Source: DASRJG01 sp964647625 (lineage in GTDB: Bacteria > Acidobacteriota > Polarisedimenticolia > Polarisedimenticolales > DASRJG01). Taken from it: a stretch of DNA of 64,000 nucleotides. Positions 8,354-16,921 of this stretch are shown one piece after another (position 1 is the first letter of the stretch; each line of letters starts with the position of its first letter). Made by a program: the position numbers and the translations under genes. The notes under the pieces were generated by a model that was given only the letters and a program-made list of their open reading frames with translations, did no database searches and was not told where the DNA came from. The stretch spans positions 26,198-90,197 of the forward strand of contig CAZYHZ010000010.1 in assembly GCA_964647625.1 (NCBI GenBank), read 5' to 3'.

Positions 8354-10186
8354 TTGTCGGAACATTCAGCGGGGGGCCTGAAGCGCCTTCTCGTAGGCGA
8401 GCCGATTCCCTCTCACCTCGCCCACCACGAGCGCTTCGGAAAATCGACCGGTCTCGCGGTTCTCTCCTCGGATGCGCTGTCCTCCGTCGCCTATGCGACC
8501 GAAGAGATCCTCCGCACGCTCCTGATCGCGGGCACCGCGTCGCTCTGGCTCGTCACGCCGATCGGCTGCGTCATTGCCGGCCTGATGCTCGTCATCGGGT
8601 TCTCGTACCGGCAGACGATCATGGCCTACCCCGGCGGCGGCGGCGCCTACCGCGTGGCCGGCGAGAACATCGGCGCCAACTCGGGGCTGGTGGCGGCGGC
8701 CGCGCTCCTTCTCGATTACGTGCTCACCGTGGCGGTCTCGATCGCCGCGGGCGTCGCCGCGATCACGTCGGCGTTTCCCGAATGGCGCGAGGACACCGTC
8801 GTGCTGTCCCTCTCGTTCCTTGCGCTGATCGCGATCGGGAACCTGCGCGGGATCAAGGAATCCGGGCGGCTGTTCGCGGCGCCGACCTACGTGTTCCTCG
8901 GCGGGATGGGAGCGCTCCTCGTCGTGGGCGCGGTGAAGGTCTGGGGCGGGACTGCGGTCGCGCCTGCCGCTCCGGCCGTCGCCGACGCCGCGGCGCCGCT
9001 CTCGATGTTCCTGATCCTGCGCGCGTTCGCCAACGGCTGCACGGCGCTCACCGGCATCGAGGCCATCTCGAACGGCGTGCCCGCGTTCAAGCCGCCCGAG
9101 GCGCGAAACGCCGCGATCACCCTCCTGATCATGATCGCCTGCGCCGTGTCGTGCTTCATGGGCGTCACGCTGCTCGCGCAGGCGTACCACATCGTGCCGA
9201 CCGATTCCGAGACGGTGATCTCGCAGTTGAACCGCGCGATCTTCGGCGGGGGCGGGCCGCTCTACTACGGCATCCAGGCGGCCACGACGATGATCCTCGT
9301 GCTCGCCGCGAACACGGCGTTCTCCGATTTCCCCCGCCTCGCTTCGATCGTGGCGCGCGACGGCTACCTCCCGCGGCAGTTCGCCAACCAGGGCGACCGG
9401 CTCGCGTTCTCGAACGGCATCCTCGTGCTGTCCGTGCTCGCGGGCGTGCTGCTCGTCGCGTTCCACGGCGACACGCACGCCCTGATCCCGCTGTACATGC
9501 TCGGCGTGTTCGTCTCGTTCACGCTGTCGCAGCTCGGGATGGTCATCAAGTCCCGGCGGGAGCGGGACCCGCGCTGGAGGCTGCACGCCGCCATCAACGG
9601 AACGGGCGCGATCTTGACCGCCGTCGTCCTCGTCGTCGTGTGCGTGACGAAGTTCGGCGAAGGGGCGTGGATCATCGTCGCGCTGATCCCCCTGCTCGTG
9701 TTGTTCTTCCGCGCGATCCACCGTCACTACGCGCGCGTCGCAGCGCAGCTGTCGCTCAAATCGGCAGGCCCCACGGATCAGCGCAAGAGCCTGGTGCTCG
9801 TCCCGATCGGAGGCGTCCATCGCGCGGTCGTGCGGGCGCTCGACTACGCCCGATCTCTCGGGGACGACGTGCGAGCGATCTACGTCGACGTCGATCCGAA
9901 GGCGACCGCGGAGATCCGCGAGCTGTGGTCGCACTGGGGCCACGGGATCCGCCTCGAGGTGCTCGCCTCCCCCTTTCGCTCGGTCACCGCGCCGCTCCTC
10001 GAGTACATCGATCTCGCCGGCGACGAGCGGCCGAACGATTTCATCACCGTGCTCCTGCCGGAATTCGTCCCGGCGGAATGGTGGCAGCATCTCCTGCACA
10101 ACCAGCGCGCGCTCCTGATCAAGGCGTCGCTGCTGTTCCGCCGCCGGGTCATCGTCACGAGCGTCCCGTACCACCTGGCGGAATGA
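8354..10186 (+). CDS. kimA: KimA-like potassium importer (KUP/APC superfamily)
   Basis: About 610 residues with roughly 12 hydrophobic segments followed by a soluble C-terminal domain from about residue 470. Seen: LAVLSSDALSSVAYATEEIL near the N-terminus, FSYRQTIMAYPGGGGAYRVA, and the ending VTSVPYHLAE, all typical of the KimA/YdaO group. Known: Bacillus KimA is a proton-coupled high-affinity K+ importer whose cytosolic USP-like domain binds c-di-AMP; the soluble domain here (SLVLVPIGGVHRAVVRALDYA) has that character. A generic APC amino-acid permease is the alternative. TTG 8354 is chosen because GGAAGG lies 6 nt upstream; another TTG at 8330 lacks such a site. The DUF4118 gene follows 24 nt later, so the two are likely cotranscribed. 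Confidence 0.72.
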   Translation: MSEHSAGGLKRLLVGEPIPSHLAHHERFGKSTGLAVLSSDALSSVAYATEEILRTLLIAGTASLWLVTPIGCVIAGLMLVIGFSYRQTIMAYPGGGGAYRVAGENIGANSGLVAAAALLLDYVLTVAVSIAAGVAAITSAFPEWREDTVVLSLSFLALIAIGNLRGIKESGRLFAAPTYVFLGGMGALLVVGAVKVWGGTAVAPAAPAVADAAAPLSMFLILRAFANGCTALTGIEAISNGVPAFKPPEARNAAITLLIMIACAVSCFMGVTLLAQAYHIVPTDSETVISQLNRAIFGGGGPLYYGIQAATTMILVLAANTAFSDFPRLASIVARDGYLPRQFANQGDRLAFSNGILVLSVLAGVLLVAFHGDTHALIPLYMLGVFVSFTLSQLGMVIKSRRERDPRWRLHAAINGTGAILTAVVLVVVCVTKFGEGAWIIVALIPLLVLFFRAIHRHYARVAAQLSLKSAGPTDQRKSLVLVPIGGVHRAVVRALDYARSLGDDVRAIYVDVDPKATAEIRELWSHWGHGIRLEVLASPFRSVTAPLLEYIDLAGDERPNDFITVLLPEFVPAEWWQHLLHNQRALLIKASLLFRRRVIVTSVPYHLAE

Positions 10187-10210
10187 GTCGAAGGTCGAAG
10201 GGGGGCATTC

Positions 10211-10558
10211 ATGAAGGGCGGCGACCGACTGATCTATCAGGCCATGGGGCCCCTGGCGGCGATCCTCCTCGGCATCGCGCTCATCCCGCTCCGGGACGCC
10301 GTCATCCCGTCGAACTTCACCTTCCCGTTCATCATCTTGACGATCGTCATCGCCGAATACGGGGGCCGGCCGGCGGCCATCGTCACGGCCCTGGTCTCGG
10401 CCCTGAGCCTCGATTTCTTCCTCACGAAGCCCTACCTGCGGCTGACGATCGACGGGAAGCACGACGTGACGGCGTTCCTGGGGCTCGCCGCGTGCGGCCT
10501 CGTCGCGGCGTCGCTCGGCGCCCGGCGCGACCGCCGGAAGCGACCGGGTCAGGTATGA
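10211..10558 (+). CDS. Stand-alone DUF4118 (KdpD-type four-helix) membrane protein
   Basis: A 115-residue membrane protein. The pattern EYGGRPAAIVTALVSALSLDFF followed by LTKPYLRLTI is the DUF4118 signature, the four-helix membrane part found between the sensor and kinase modules of KdpD. Here it is alone: after the last helix the chain ends in a short basic tail (RRDRRKRPGQV), with no histidine kinase. It follows the KimA-like gene by 24 nt. Known: KdpD senses potassium supply. A role in modulating the adjacent transporter is inference from context only. Confidence 0.75.
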   Translation: MKGGDRLIYQAMGPLAAILLGIALIPLRDAVIPSNFTFPFIILTIVIAEYGGRPAAIVTALVSALSLDFFLTKPYLRLTIDGKHDVTAFLGLAACGLVAASLGARRDRRKRPGQV

Positions 10559-10586
10559 TTCCGGCCCATTCTCAAGGAGGTCTCCG

Positions 10587-10967
10587 ATGCTCAAGCGAAT
10601 CCTGACGTCTCTCCTCGCCGCGTGCGCCGTCCTGACCGTCGCGTCGCTGCTCCTTGCCGCCGAGCCGGCCAACAGCGCCAAGCTCGTCGTCGACGGCAAG
10701 GCGAAGGACAACGGCCAGGTCAAGATCGCCTTCACGCCGGCGGGCGGCGAGAAGAAAGAAGTCTCCGTCACGATCCAGAAGAAGATGAGCCGCGACAACA
10801 TCGCGCGCGATCTCGCCAAGGAGCTGACCGTCGCGCTCGGCTCCGGATACAAGGTCGATCGCTACGACCCCGACAAGATCAAGATCGAAAAGGCGAAGAC
10901 GGGATCTGCGTTCACCCTGGAGATCGTCGGCGTGACCGTTCCGGGCGTCACGGTGATGATGAAGTAG
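10587..10967 (+). CDS. Small exported protein of unknown function
   Basis: A 126-residue protein with a clear signal peptide (LKRILTSLLAACAVLTVASLLLA, cleavage probably after LAAEPA). AAGGAGG lies 8 nt before ATG 10587. The mature part is lysine-rich with predicted beta strands (KLVVDGKAKDNGQVKIAF, EKKEVSVTIQKKM) and a hydrophobic end (LEIVGVTVPGVTVMMK). I do not recognise the family. It follows the KimA-DUF4118 pair by 28 nt on the same strand but has its own strong ribosome binding site. Its stop is 2 nt from the stop of the convergent dioxygenase gene. Confidence 0.7.
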   Translation: MLKRILTSLLAACAVLTVASLLLAAEPANSAKLVVDGKAKDNGQVKIAFTPAGGEKKEVSVTIQKKMSRDNIARDLAKELTVALGSGYKVDRYDPDKIKIEKAKTGSAFTLEIVGVTVPGVTVMMK

Positions 10968-10969
10968 CC

Positions 10970-11746
10970 CTAGTCGAACTGCACCGATCGCTTGGTGAAG
11001 GCGCCGTCCATCCAGAACCCGGTGATGGGAAAGCTCGCCCGCGCGCCCTGGTCGCCGACGGCGCCTGCGGCCACGAGCACCGGCGCGTAGTGCTCCCAGG
11101 TCGGTAACGCCATTCGGGCCGCAGGGGCACGGCGGCGAAAATCGAGCAGCGATTCCGTGTCGAGCTTCGTGAGCGACTCCGCCGCCCACGCGTCGAATTC
11201 GCGCGCCCAGTCCGGGATGCCGGGGCGAAACGCGTAGTGCATGTTGTGCGTGAGGAAGCCGCTGCCGAAGATCAGGACGCCCTCGTCGCGAAGCGGCGAG
11301 AGAGCGCGGCCGAGGCGGAAGAGCAGCTCGGGGTCGAGCGCCGGCATCGAAAGCTGAAGCACGGGAACGTCGGCGTCCGGGTACATGGCGACCAGCGGGA
11401 CGTACGCGCCGTGATCGAGGCCGCGGTCGGGGTCGTCCGTCGAGGCGATCCCGTTCTCCCTCAAAAGCTCGCGCACGCGCGCGGCGAGACGGGGCGCGCC
11501 GGGCGCGGGGTAGAGCGTCCGGTAGTAGCGCTCCGGGAAACCGAAGAAATCGTAGACGAGCGGCACGGTGCGCACGGCACCCAGGGTGGTCGGCTTCTCC
11601 TCCCAGTGCGCCGAGATCATCAGCACGGCCGAAGGCGCGGGAAGCACCTTCGCCCAGGCCGCGAGCTGTCCCATCCACTCCGCGTCGTCGAGCAGGACCG
11701 GCGCGCCGTGCGCCGCGAAGATCACGGGGAATCGCGGCGCGCTCAT
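10970..11746 (-). CDS. LigB/YgiD-family extradiol dioxygenase (4,5-DOPA dioxygenase-like)
   Basis: A 258-residue non-haem iron or zinc dioxygenase of the class III extradiol family. Candidate metal and catalytic histidines are in IFAAHGAP, ISAHWE, DHGAYVPL and PTWEHYAP, which keep the order seen in YgiD and plant DOPA dioxygenases. It would open catecholic rings, perhaps of plant or microbial phenolics; the substrate is unknown. Start ATG 11746 overlaps the stop of the RND pump gene (ATGA), making it the last gene of the tetR-adaptor-pump operon. That placement suggests it modifies a compound also handled by the pump, which is inference. Confidence 0.82.
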   Translation of the reverse strand: MSAPRFPVIFAAHGAPVLLDDAEWMGQLAAWAKVLPAPSAVLMISAHWEEKPTTLGAVRTVPLVYDFFGFPERYYRTLYPAPGAPRLAARVRELLRENGIASTDDPDRGLDHGAYVPLVAMYPDADVPVLQLSMPALDPELLFRLGRALSPLRDEGVLIFGSGFLTHNMHYAFRPGIPDWAREFDAWAAESLTKLDTESLLDFRRRAPAARMALPTWEHYAPVLVAAGAVGDQGARASFPITGFWMDGAFTKRSVQFD

Positions 11747-14700
11747 TCGACTCCGACCGGCTCCAGCTGCTCGATGCCCGCGAACGCCGCTTCCTCGATG
11801 CGGCGCTCGGCGGTGTGGTCCTTCGCGATGAGCATGTAGAGAGACGGCACCACGAACAGCGTGAACATCGTGCCGATCGCCATGCCGGCGACGAGGACGA
11901 GACCGATCGAGTTCCGCGCGATGGCGCCGGCGCCGGTGACGAGCACGAGCGGGAAGTGGCCCGCGACCGTGGCGACGGTCGTCATCATGACGGGCCGCAG
12001 CCGGATCCGCGCGGCCTGCCGGATCGCCTCGAGCTTCCCGAGCCCGCCGCGCTGGAGCTCGTTGGCGAACTCGACGACGAGGATTCCGTTCTTCGAGACG
12101 AGGCCGACGAGCGTGACGAGCCCGACCTGCGAGTAGATGTTCAGCGTCGTCGTGAACGCGTCGGTGAAGAAGTGCATGTTGGGATTCGGCATCTTCAGGA
12201 ACGTCATCAGGAGCGCGCCGAACATCGCGAGCGGCACCGAGCCCGCGAGGATGACGAACGGGTCGCGGAAGCTGTTGAACTGCGCCGCGAGGACCAGGAA
12301 GATCAGGACCAGCGCGAGCGCGAACGCCGGGAGGAACTTGTTCCCCTCGGTGCGCAGCTGGCGGGACTCGCCGGTGTAGTCGAGGTGGTAGCCCTCGGGG
12401 AGGACCTGCTTCGCCTCGGTCTCCAGATACGTGAGCGCCTCGTCGAGCGGCACCATCGACACGCCGGAGAGCTTCACCGCGTTCAGCTGCTGGAACCGGT
12501 TCAGCGTGCGGGGCTGCGTCGAGTCCTTGAGGGACGCGATCGTGCTCAGCGGGATCAGCTTGTTGTCGGGCCCCGTCACGTACAGAGCCTGGAGCTGCGC
12601 AGCCGTCAGCCGGGACTGGCGCTCGACCTGCGGGATGACCTTGTAGCTGCGTCCTTCGATGTTGAAGCGGTTGACGAAGTTGCCGCCCACCATCGCCGAG
12701 ACGTCGGCCCCGACCTGCTCCAGACTGAGGCCGAGCGCCGCGACCTTCTCGCGGTCGATGACGATCTCGGTCTGGGGCTGGTCGAGCTTGGTGTCGATGA
12801 TCGGCGGAAACGCGAACTTTCCGCTCCCGGCGGCCTTCTGTTGCAAGATCTTCGCGAGCTCGACGATCCGCGCGGGCTCGGCAGTCGATGCGATCACGAC
12901 CTCGACGGGGAACGACCCGCCGCCGGGGAGCGCGGGCGGCATCACGGGGAAGATGCTGATCCCCGAGATCTGCGACAGCTTCTGCGAGATTTCCGGCATG
13001 ATCTGGAACGCGGTCCGCTTCCTCTCGCTCCACGGCTTCAGAACGCCGCCGCCGAAGCCCGACGTCGGGAACGTCAGCTGGAACGTGTAAGCCGTCTCCG
13101 GGAGGCTCCGGAAATCCGCGTCGACCTGGTCGGCGTACTTCATGGTCTGCTCGATGGTCGCGTTCGACGGCGCCTCGATGATTCCGAACACCACCCCCTG
13201 GTCCTCGGTCGGGGCCAGCTCCTTCGAGGAGAGCTTGAACATCGGGAGGCACAGCAGCGTGAGGACGATCCAGACCGTATAGACGGCCGGGCGCGCGTTG
13301 AGCGTCGCGTCGAGCATGCGTCCGTAGAAGTTCCGGAACCGGTCGAAATTCCGGTTGATCAAGCCGGCAAACCCGCGCTCCGCCCCTTCAGGCGTCAGGA
13401 GCCGCGACGACATGACGGGTGACAGCGTCAGCGCGACGATGCCGGAGATCGTCACGGCGCCGGCCAGAGTGAATGCGAACTCGCGGAACAGCGAGCCGGT
13501 CAGGCCGCCCTGGAGGCCGATCGGCGCGTAGACGGTCGCGAGCGTGAGCGTCATCGCGATGATCGGGCCCAACAGCTCGCGCGCGCCGAGGATCGCCGCT
13601 TGAAGCGGCGTGTGTCCTTCACGCAATCGCCGCTCGACGTTCTCCACCACGACGATCGCATCGTCGACGACCAAGCCGACCGAAAGGACGATCGCGAGGA
13701 GAGTCAGCAGGTTCACGGTGAACCCGAATACCTGCATGAGGAACACGGCTCCGACCAGGGACACCGGAATCGCGACCACCGGCACCAGGACCGATCGGAA
13801 CGACCCCATGAACAGGAAGATGACGATCATGACGATGATCAGCGTCTCGATCAGCGTCTTCGTGACCTCGCGCAGGGCATCGCGGATGTAGCCCGTGGCG
13901 TCATAGGCGATGGACGCCTTCATGCCGGTCGGCAGGTCGGCCTTGATCTTCTCGGTCTCGGCGCGCACGGCCTGGATCACGTCGATGGAGTTCGAGTTCG
14001 GCAGGACCCAGACGCCCATGAACACCGCGGTCTCGCCGGAGAACCGGACCTCGGTGTTGTAGTCCTCGGCGCCCAGCACGACGTCGGCGACGTCGCCGAG
14101 CCGAACGAGGGCGCCGTTCTCTTCCCGGATGACGAGCTGCCGGAATTCCGGGACCGAGCGCAGGTCGGTATTGGTCGTGAGGTTGACCTGGATCAGCGAG
14201 CCCTTCGTTTGACCGACCGCGGCGAGGAAGTTGTTCTTCGCGAGCGCTTCGCGGACCTGAGCGGGGCTGACGTTCAGGGCGGCCATGCGATCGGGCTTGA
14301 GCCAGATCCGCATCGCGAAGGTCCGGCCGCCCAGGATGTCCGCCCGCTGGACGCCCCCGAGCGCCGAAAGCCTCGGCTGAACGACGCGCACCAGGTAGTC
14401 CGTGATCTCGTTCTGCTGGAGGATCTTCGAATTGAAGCTCAAGTAGCACGCGGCGAACTGCGAGTCCGCCGATTCGATGTTGATGACCGGCACCTGCGCA
14501 TCGGGCGGCAGATCGCCGCGCACCTGGTCGACCTTGGTCGCGATCTCCGCGAGCGCTTTGCGCGAGTCTTGATTCAGCTTGAGGCGCGCGGTGATCGTCG
14601 ACAGGGAGAGCGCGCTCTGGGATTCGAGATAGTCGATGCCGTCGGCACCCGCGATCGCCCGCTCGAGCGGGGCCGTGATGAATCCGCGGACGAGCTCGGC

Positions 14701-14868
14701 GGAGGCGCCGACATACACGGTCGTCACGGTGATCGACGCGTTCTCGCTGCGCGGATACTGCCTGACGTTCAGGGTCCGGATCGCCTGGACGCCGACGATG
14801 ACGATCAGGACGTTGACGACGATCGCCAGGACGGGCCGGCGGATGAACAGATCGGTGAAGGATCGCAC
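11743..14868 (-). CDS. RND multidrug efflux permease (HAE1 family)
   Basis: A 1041-residue inner-membrane pump of full family length. It starts with FTDLFIRRPVLAIVVNVLIV (TM1), has a large periplasmic loop, and carries the paired TM4 aspartates in SVGLVVDDAIVVVENVERR that drive proton relay. The second half repeats the layout (LVSKNGILVVEFANEL, IRLRPVMMTTVATVAGHFPL). It works with the adaptor encoded 18 nt upstream. No outer-membrane factor is encoded in this operon; the one at 51656-53068 or another TolC might serve. Its stop overlaps the dioxygenase start. Expression is probably controlled by the TetR protein that heads the operon. Confidence 0.92.
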   Translation of the reverse strand: MRSFTDLFIRRPVLAIVVNVLIVIVGVQAIRTLNVRQYPRSENASITVTTVYVGASAELVRGFITAPLERAIAGADGIDYLESQSALSLSTITARLKLNQDSRKALAEIATKVDQVRGDLPPDAQVPVINIESADSQFAACYLSFNSKILQQNEITDYLVRVVQPRLSALGGVQRADILGGRTFAMRIWLKPDRMAALNVSPAQVREALAKNNFLAAVGQTKGSLIQVNLTTNTDLRSVPEFRQLVIREENGALVRLGDVADVVLGAEDYNTEVRFSGETAVFMGVWVLPNSNSIDVIQAVRAETEKIKADLPTGMKASIAYDATGYIRDALREVTKTLIETLIIVMIVIFLFMGSFRSVLVPVVAIPVSLVGAVFLMQVFGFTVNLLTLLAIVLSVGLVVDDAIVVVENVERRLREGHTPLQAAILGARELLGPIIAMTLTLATVYAPIGLQGGLTGSLFREFAFTLAGAVTISGIVALTLSPVMSSRLLTPEGAERGFAGLINRNFDRFRNFYGRMLDATLNARPAVYTVWIVLTLLCLPMFKLSSKELAPTEDQGVVFGIIEAPSNATIEQTMKYADQVDADFRSLPETAYTFQLTFPTSGFGGGVLKPWSERKRTAFQIMPEISQKLSQISGISIFPVMPPALPGGGSFPVEVVIASTAEPARIVELAKILQQKAAGSGKFAFPPIIDTKLDQPQTEIVIDREKVAALGLSLEQVGADVSAMVGGNFVNRFNIEGRSYKVIPQVERQSRLTAAQLQALYVTGPDNKLIPLSTIASLKDSTQPRTLNRFQQLNAVKLSGVSMVPLDEALTYLETEAKQVLPEGYHLDYTGESRQLRTEGNKFLPAFALALVLIFLVLAAQFNSFRDPFVILAGSVPLAMFGALLMTFLKMPNPNMHFFTDAFTTTLNIYSQVGLVTLVGLVSKNGILVVEFANELQRGGLGKLEAIRQAARIRLRPVMMTTVATVAGHFPLVLVTGAGAIARNSIGLVLVAGMAIGTMFTLFVVPSLYMLIAKDHTAERRIEEAAFAGIEQLEPVGVE

Positions 14869-14886
14869 CGTACGCCTCCGTCAGGA

Positions 14887-16020
14887 TCAGGAATTGGGGG
14901 GACGAGGCGCCTCTTTCGCGTCGGGCGCCAGGCTGTTGTTCACGGCGACGCGCGATCCGTTCCGGAGCTTGAAGACTCCGGACGTCGCGACGAGGTCGCC
15001 GGCCTTGAGACCTTCCGTCACGGCGATGAAATCCCCGCGCGCTTGGCCGAGGCGTACGGTCGTCATCTTGACTTCTTGCGCTTCGGCGCCGGTCTTTTCG
15101 TCTTTGACCTTGGACACGACGAACACCGAATCGCCGTACGGCGCGTGAAGGACCGCCGTCGCCGGAACGGTGAGGAGCGTCGGCGCTTCGGGGAGGAGAA
15201 GCTCCACGCGGGCGAACATTCCCGGGTGCAGCGCGCCGTCGGGGTTTCCGACCGTCGCCTGCACCTTGACGTTTCGCGTGGAGGCGTCGACGTCCGGATT
15301 GACCGCCGTGACCTTGCCGGTGAACACCTCGGCTCCCGTCGCGTCCGTCGTCACGCGCACCTCGAGCGCGCGGCCCGCCTGGGCGAGCTGATGCTCGGGA
15401 AGCGTGAAGTCCACGTAGACCGGATCGAGCGATTGCAAGGAGACGATCGGATCGCCGGGATTGACGAACTGCCCGAGGTTCACCGAGCGGATCCCGAGGC
15501 GTCCCGAAAACGGCGCGCGGATCGTCTTCTTGCCGATCGTCGCCTCGACGGTGTCCACGTCCCCCGTCGTCTTGAGCTGCGCCGCCACGGCGCTGTCGAG
15601 GTCCGCCTTCGCGATGATCCCCTGGGTGTGGAGATCCTGCGCGCGCACGAGATTGCTGCGGGCCAGCTCGGCCTCAGCCATTGCGGCCCGGCGCTGCGCT
15701 TCCTCGGACGACGTGTCGAGGCGGACGAGCACCTGGCCTCGTTCGGCGTGACCGCCGGACGTGAACGCGATCTCGCGGACCGTGCCCGCGAGCTCGGCCT
15801 TGAGGACCACGCCCTGGACGGCCGTCACCGAGCCGACGGCGGGAAGCAGGGACTCCCATTTTTCTTCACGCACCTCCGTCGCGCTGATCGTGTCGGGAGG
15901 CATCGTGAAGCCCTTCCCCGCCTTGATCATCGTGCCGAACTGCATGGCCTTGACGCCCGCGAGCGCGCCGATGATCACGACCAGAAGGACACCCGCGAAG
16001 ATCCATTTTCTCGTCTTCAT
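14887..16020 (-). CDS. RND periplasmic adaptor (membrane fusion protein)
   Basis: A 377-residue HlyD/AcrA-like adaptor. It has one N-terminal membrane anchor (WIFAGVLLVVIIGALAGV), a lipoyl-like half motif (GVVLKAELAGTVREIAF with VLVRLDTSSEEAQ), an alpha-helical hairpin (residues about 95-160), and the beta-barrel region FSGRLGIRSVNLGQFVNPGDPI. It has no lipobox, so it is anchored by its helix. ATG 16020 overlaps the tetR stop (ATGA), and the pump gene starts 18 nt downstream. Together they form the inner and periplasmic parts of a tripartite exporter. Confidence 0.9.
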   Translation of the reverse strand: MKTRKWIFAGVLLVVIIGALAGVKAMQFGTMIKAGKGFTMPPDTISATEVREEKWESLLPAVGSVTAVQGVVLKAELAGTVREIAFTSGGHAERGQVLVRLDTSSEEAQRRAAMAEAELARSNLVRAQDLHTQGIIAKADLDSAVAAQLKTTGDVDTVEATIGKKTIRAPFSGRLGIRSVNLGQFVNPGDPIVSLQSLDPVYVDFTLPEHQLAQAGRALEVRVTTDATGAEVFTGKVTAVNPDVDASTRNVKVQATVGNPDGALHPGMFARVELLLPEAPTLLTVPATAVLHAPYGDSVFVVSKVKDEKTGAEAQEVKMTTVRLGQARGDFIAVTEGLKAGDLVATSGVFKLRNGSRVAVNNSLAPDAKEAPRPPNS

Positions 16021-16670
16021 GTTGCACTCGCTTCGGGCGCCGGGACGGCGCGGGAAAAGAGAAGCGGCCAGAGCGTTCGAAGCATCGCGAGCTGGCGCTC
16101 GCGGATCTGCGCTGCGCTGAACGTCGACGAATCGGCGATCGCGCGGATCATCATCCCGCGCATCGAATCGACGATGAACTCCGCGGCCGTCCGCGGGCTC
16201 ACGCCGTCCGCGATCGTCGCCGCCTCATCCGAGGACGCGATGAGCGAAGCGACGCCATCGGTGAAGTACTCCGTCACGTCGCGGACGGCCAGCCGGACCT
16301 GCTCGTTGCGCGCCGCCTCGGCGAAGAGGTCGGCGACGAACGCGAGCTGGAGGTGCGGAGGCTGCTCTTCGCAGTGACGGCAAGAGATCAGTCCCAGCGC
16401 GTCGAACAGCGACGCCGCGCCGCGCGCCTGCTCGAGGATCTCTTTCAGATCGTTGCGATGCTCGCTGGCCATGAACGTGATCACCGCGTCTTTGCTCTCG
16501 AAGTACCGGTAGATGAGGCCGACGCTGATCTGCGCCTCGGCGCTGATGTCGTTCATCGTGGTCAGATGGAACCCCCGGCGCGCGAAGCACGTCATCGCCG
16601 CGCGGAGGATCTGGCGACGCCGGTCCTCGACGTGGTCGGGGGGCGACCCGTTCTTCGGAGTCGATTCCAC
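16017..16670 (-). CDS. TetR/AcrR-family repressor
   Basis: About 217 residues from GTG 16670. The N-terminal helix-turn-helix reads RRQILRAAMTCFARRGFHLTTMNDISAEAQISVGLIYRYFESKDAVI, the standard TetR layout; the C-terminal ligand domain has its own sequence. It heads the operon with the RND adaptor, pump and dioxygenase, with overlapping stops and starts, and probably represses them until a pump substrate binds. The reading frame can start 21 nt earlier at GTG 16691, but that codon lies inside the palindromic operator and upstream of the likely transcription start, whereas GAGGG is well spaced for GTG 16670. Confidence 0.9.
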   Translation of the reverse strand: MESTPKNGSPPDHVEDRRRQILRAAMTCFARRGFHLTTMNDISAEAQISVGLIYRYFESKDAVITFMASEHRNDLKEILEQARGAASLFDALGLISCRHCEEQPPHLQLAFVADLFAEAARNEQVRLAVRDVTEYFTDGVASLIASSDEAATIADGVSPRTAAEFIVDSMRGMMIRAIADSSTFSAAQIRERQLAMLRTLWPLLFSRAVPAPEASAT

Positions 16671-16692
16671 TGTGAATGAACCCTCATTCACA
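16671..16692. promoter_or_regulatory. Palindromic TetR operator
   Basis: TGTGAATGA and TCATTCACA form perfect 9-bp arms separated by ACCC. The site abuts the chosen tetR start and contains its GAGGG ribosome binding site. On the minus strand a TTGACG (16720-16715) stands 17 nt before a weak -10-like CACCAT, so the operator would cover the transcription start. Its position and symmetry fit autoregulation by the TetR protein; binding is inferred. Confidence 0.75.
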
Positions 16693-16921
16693 TGGTGACC
16701 GACGCCGAAACAACCGTCAAGCCCACGGTGGCCGCAAGCTTGTTGATTCGCTGGTCGGTGGATGTTGCAAAGTGGCGCCGTTCATGAGGAATTCCGCGAT
16801 TCGCGTCGCACTTCGAGTACCGCGCAACGCGTGCATGGAAACCGCGCGCAAGTCGTTTTCCATCAGTGAGTTGAGCGCAAGCCGTCAACAAGCTGGCGGC
16901 CACCGTGGCAGACTGGGCGCG

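Noticed and set aside
12..16020. tRNA, rRNA or riboswitch genes
   Set aside because: No clover-leaf, conserved rRNA or known riboswitch core was recognised by eye; a covariance-model scan was not possible.
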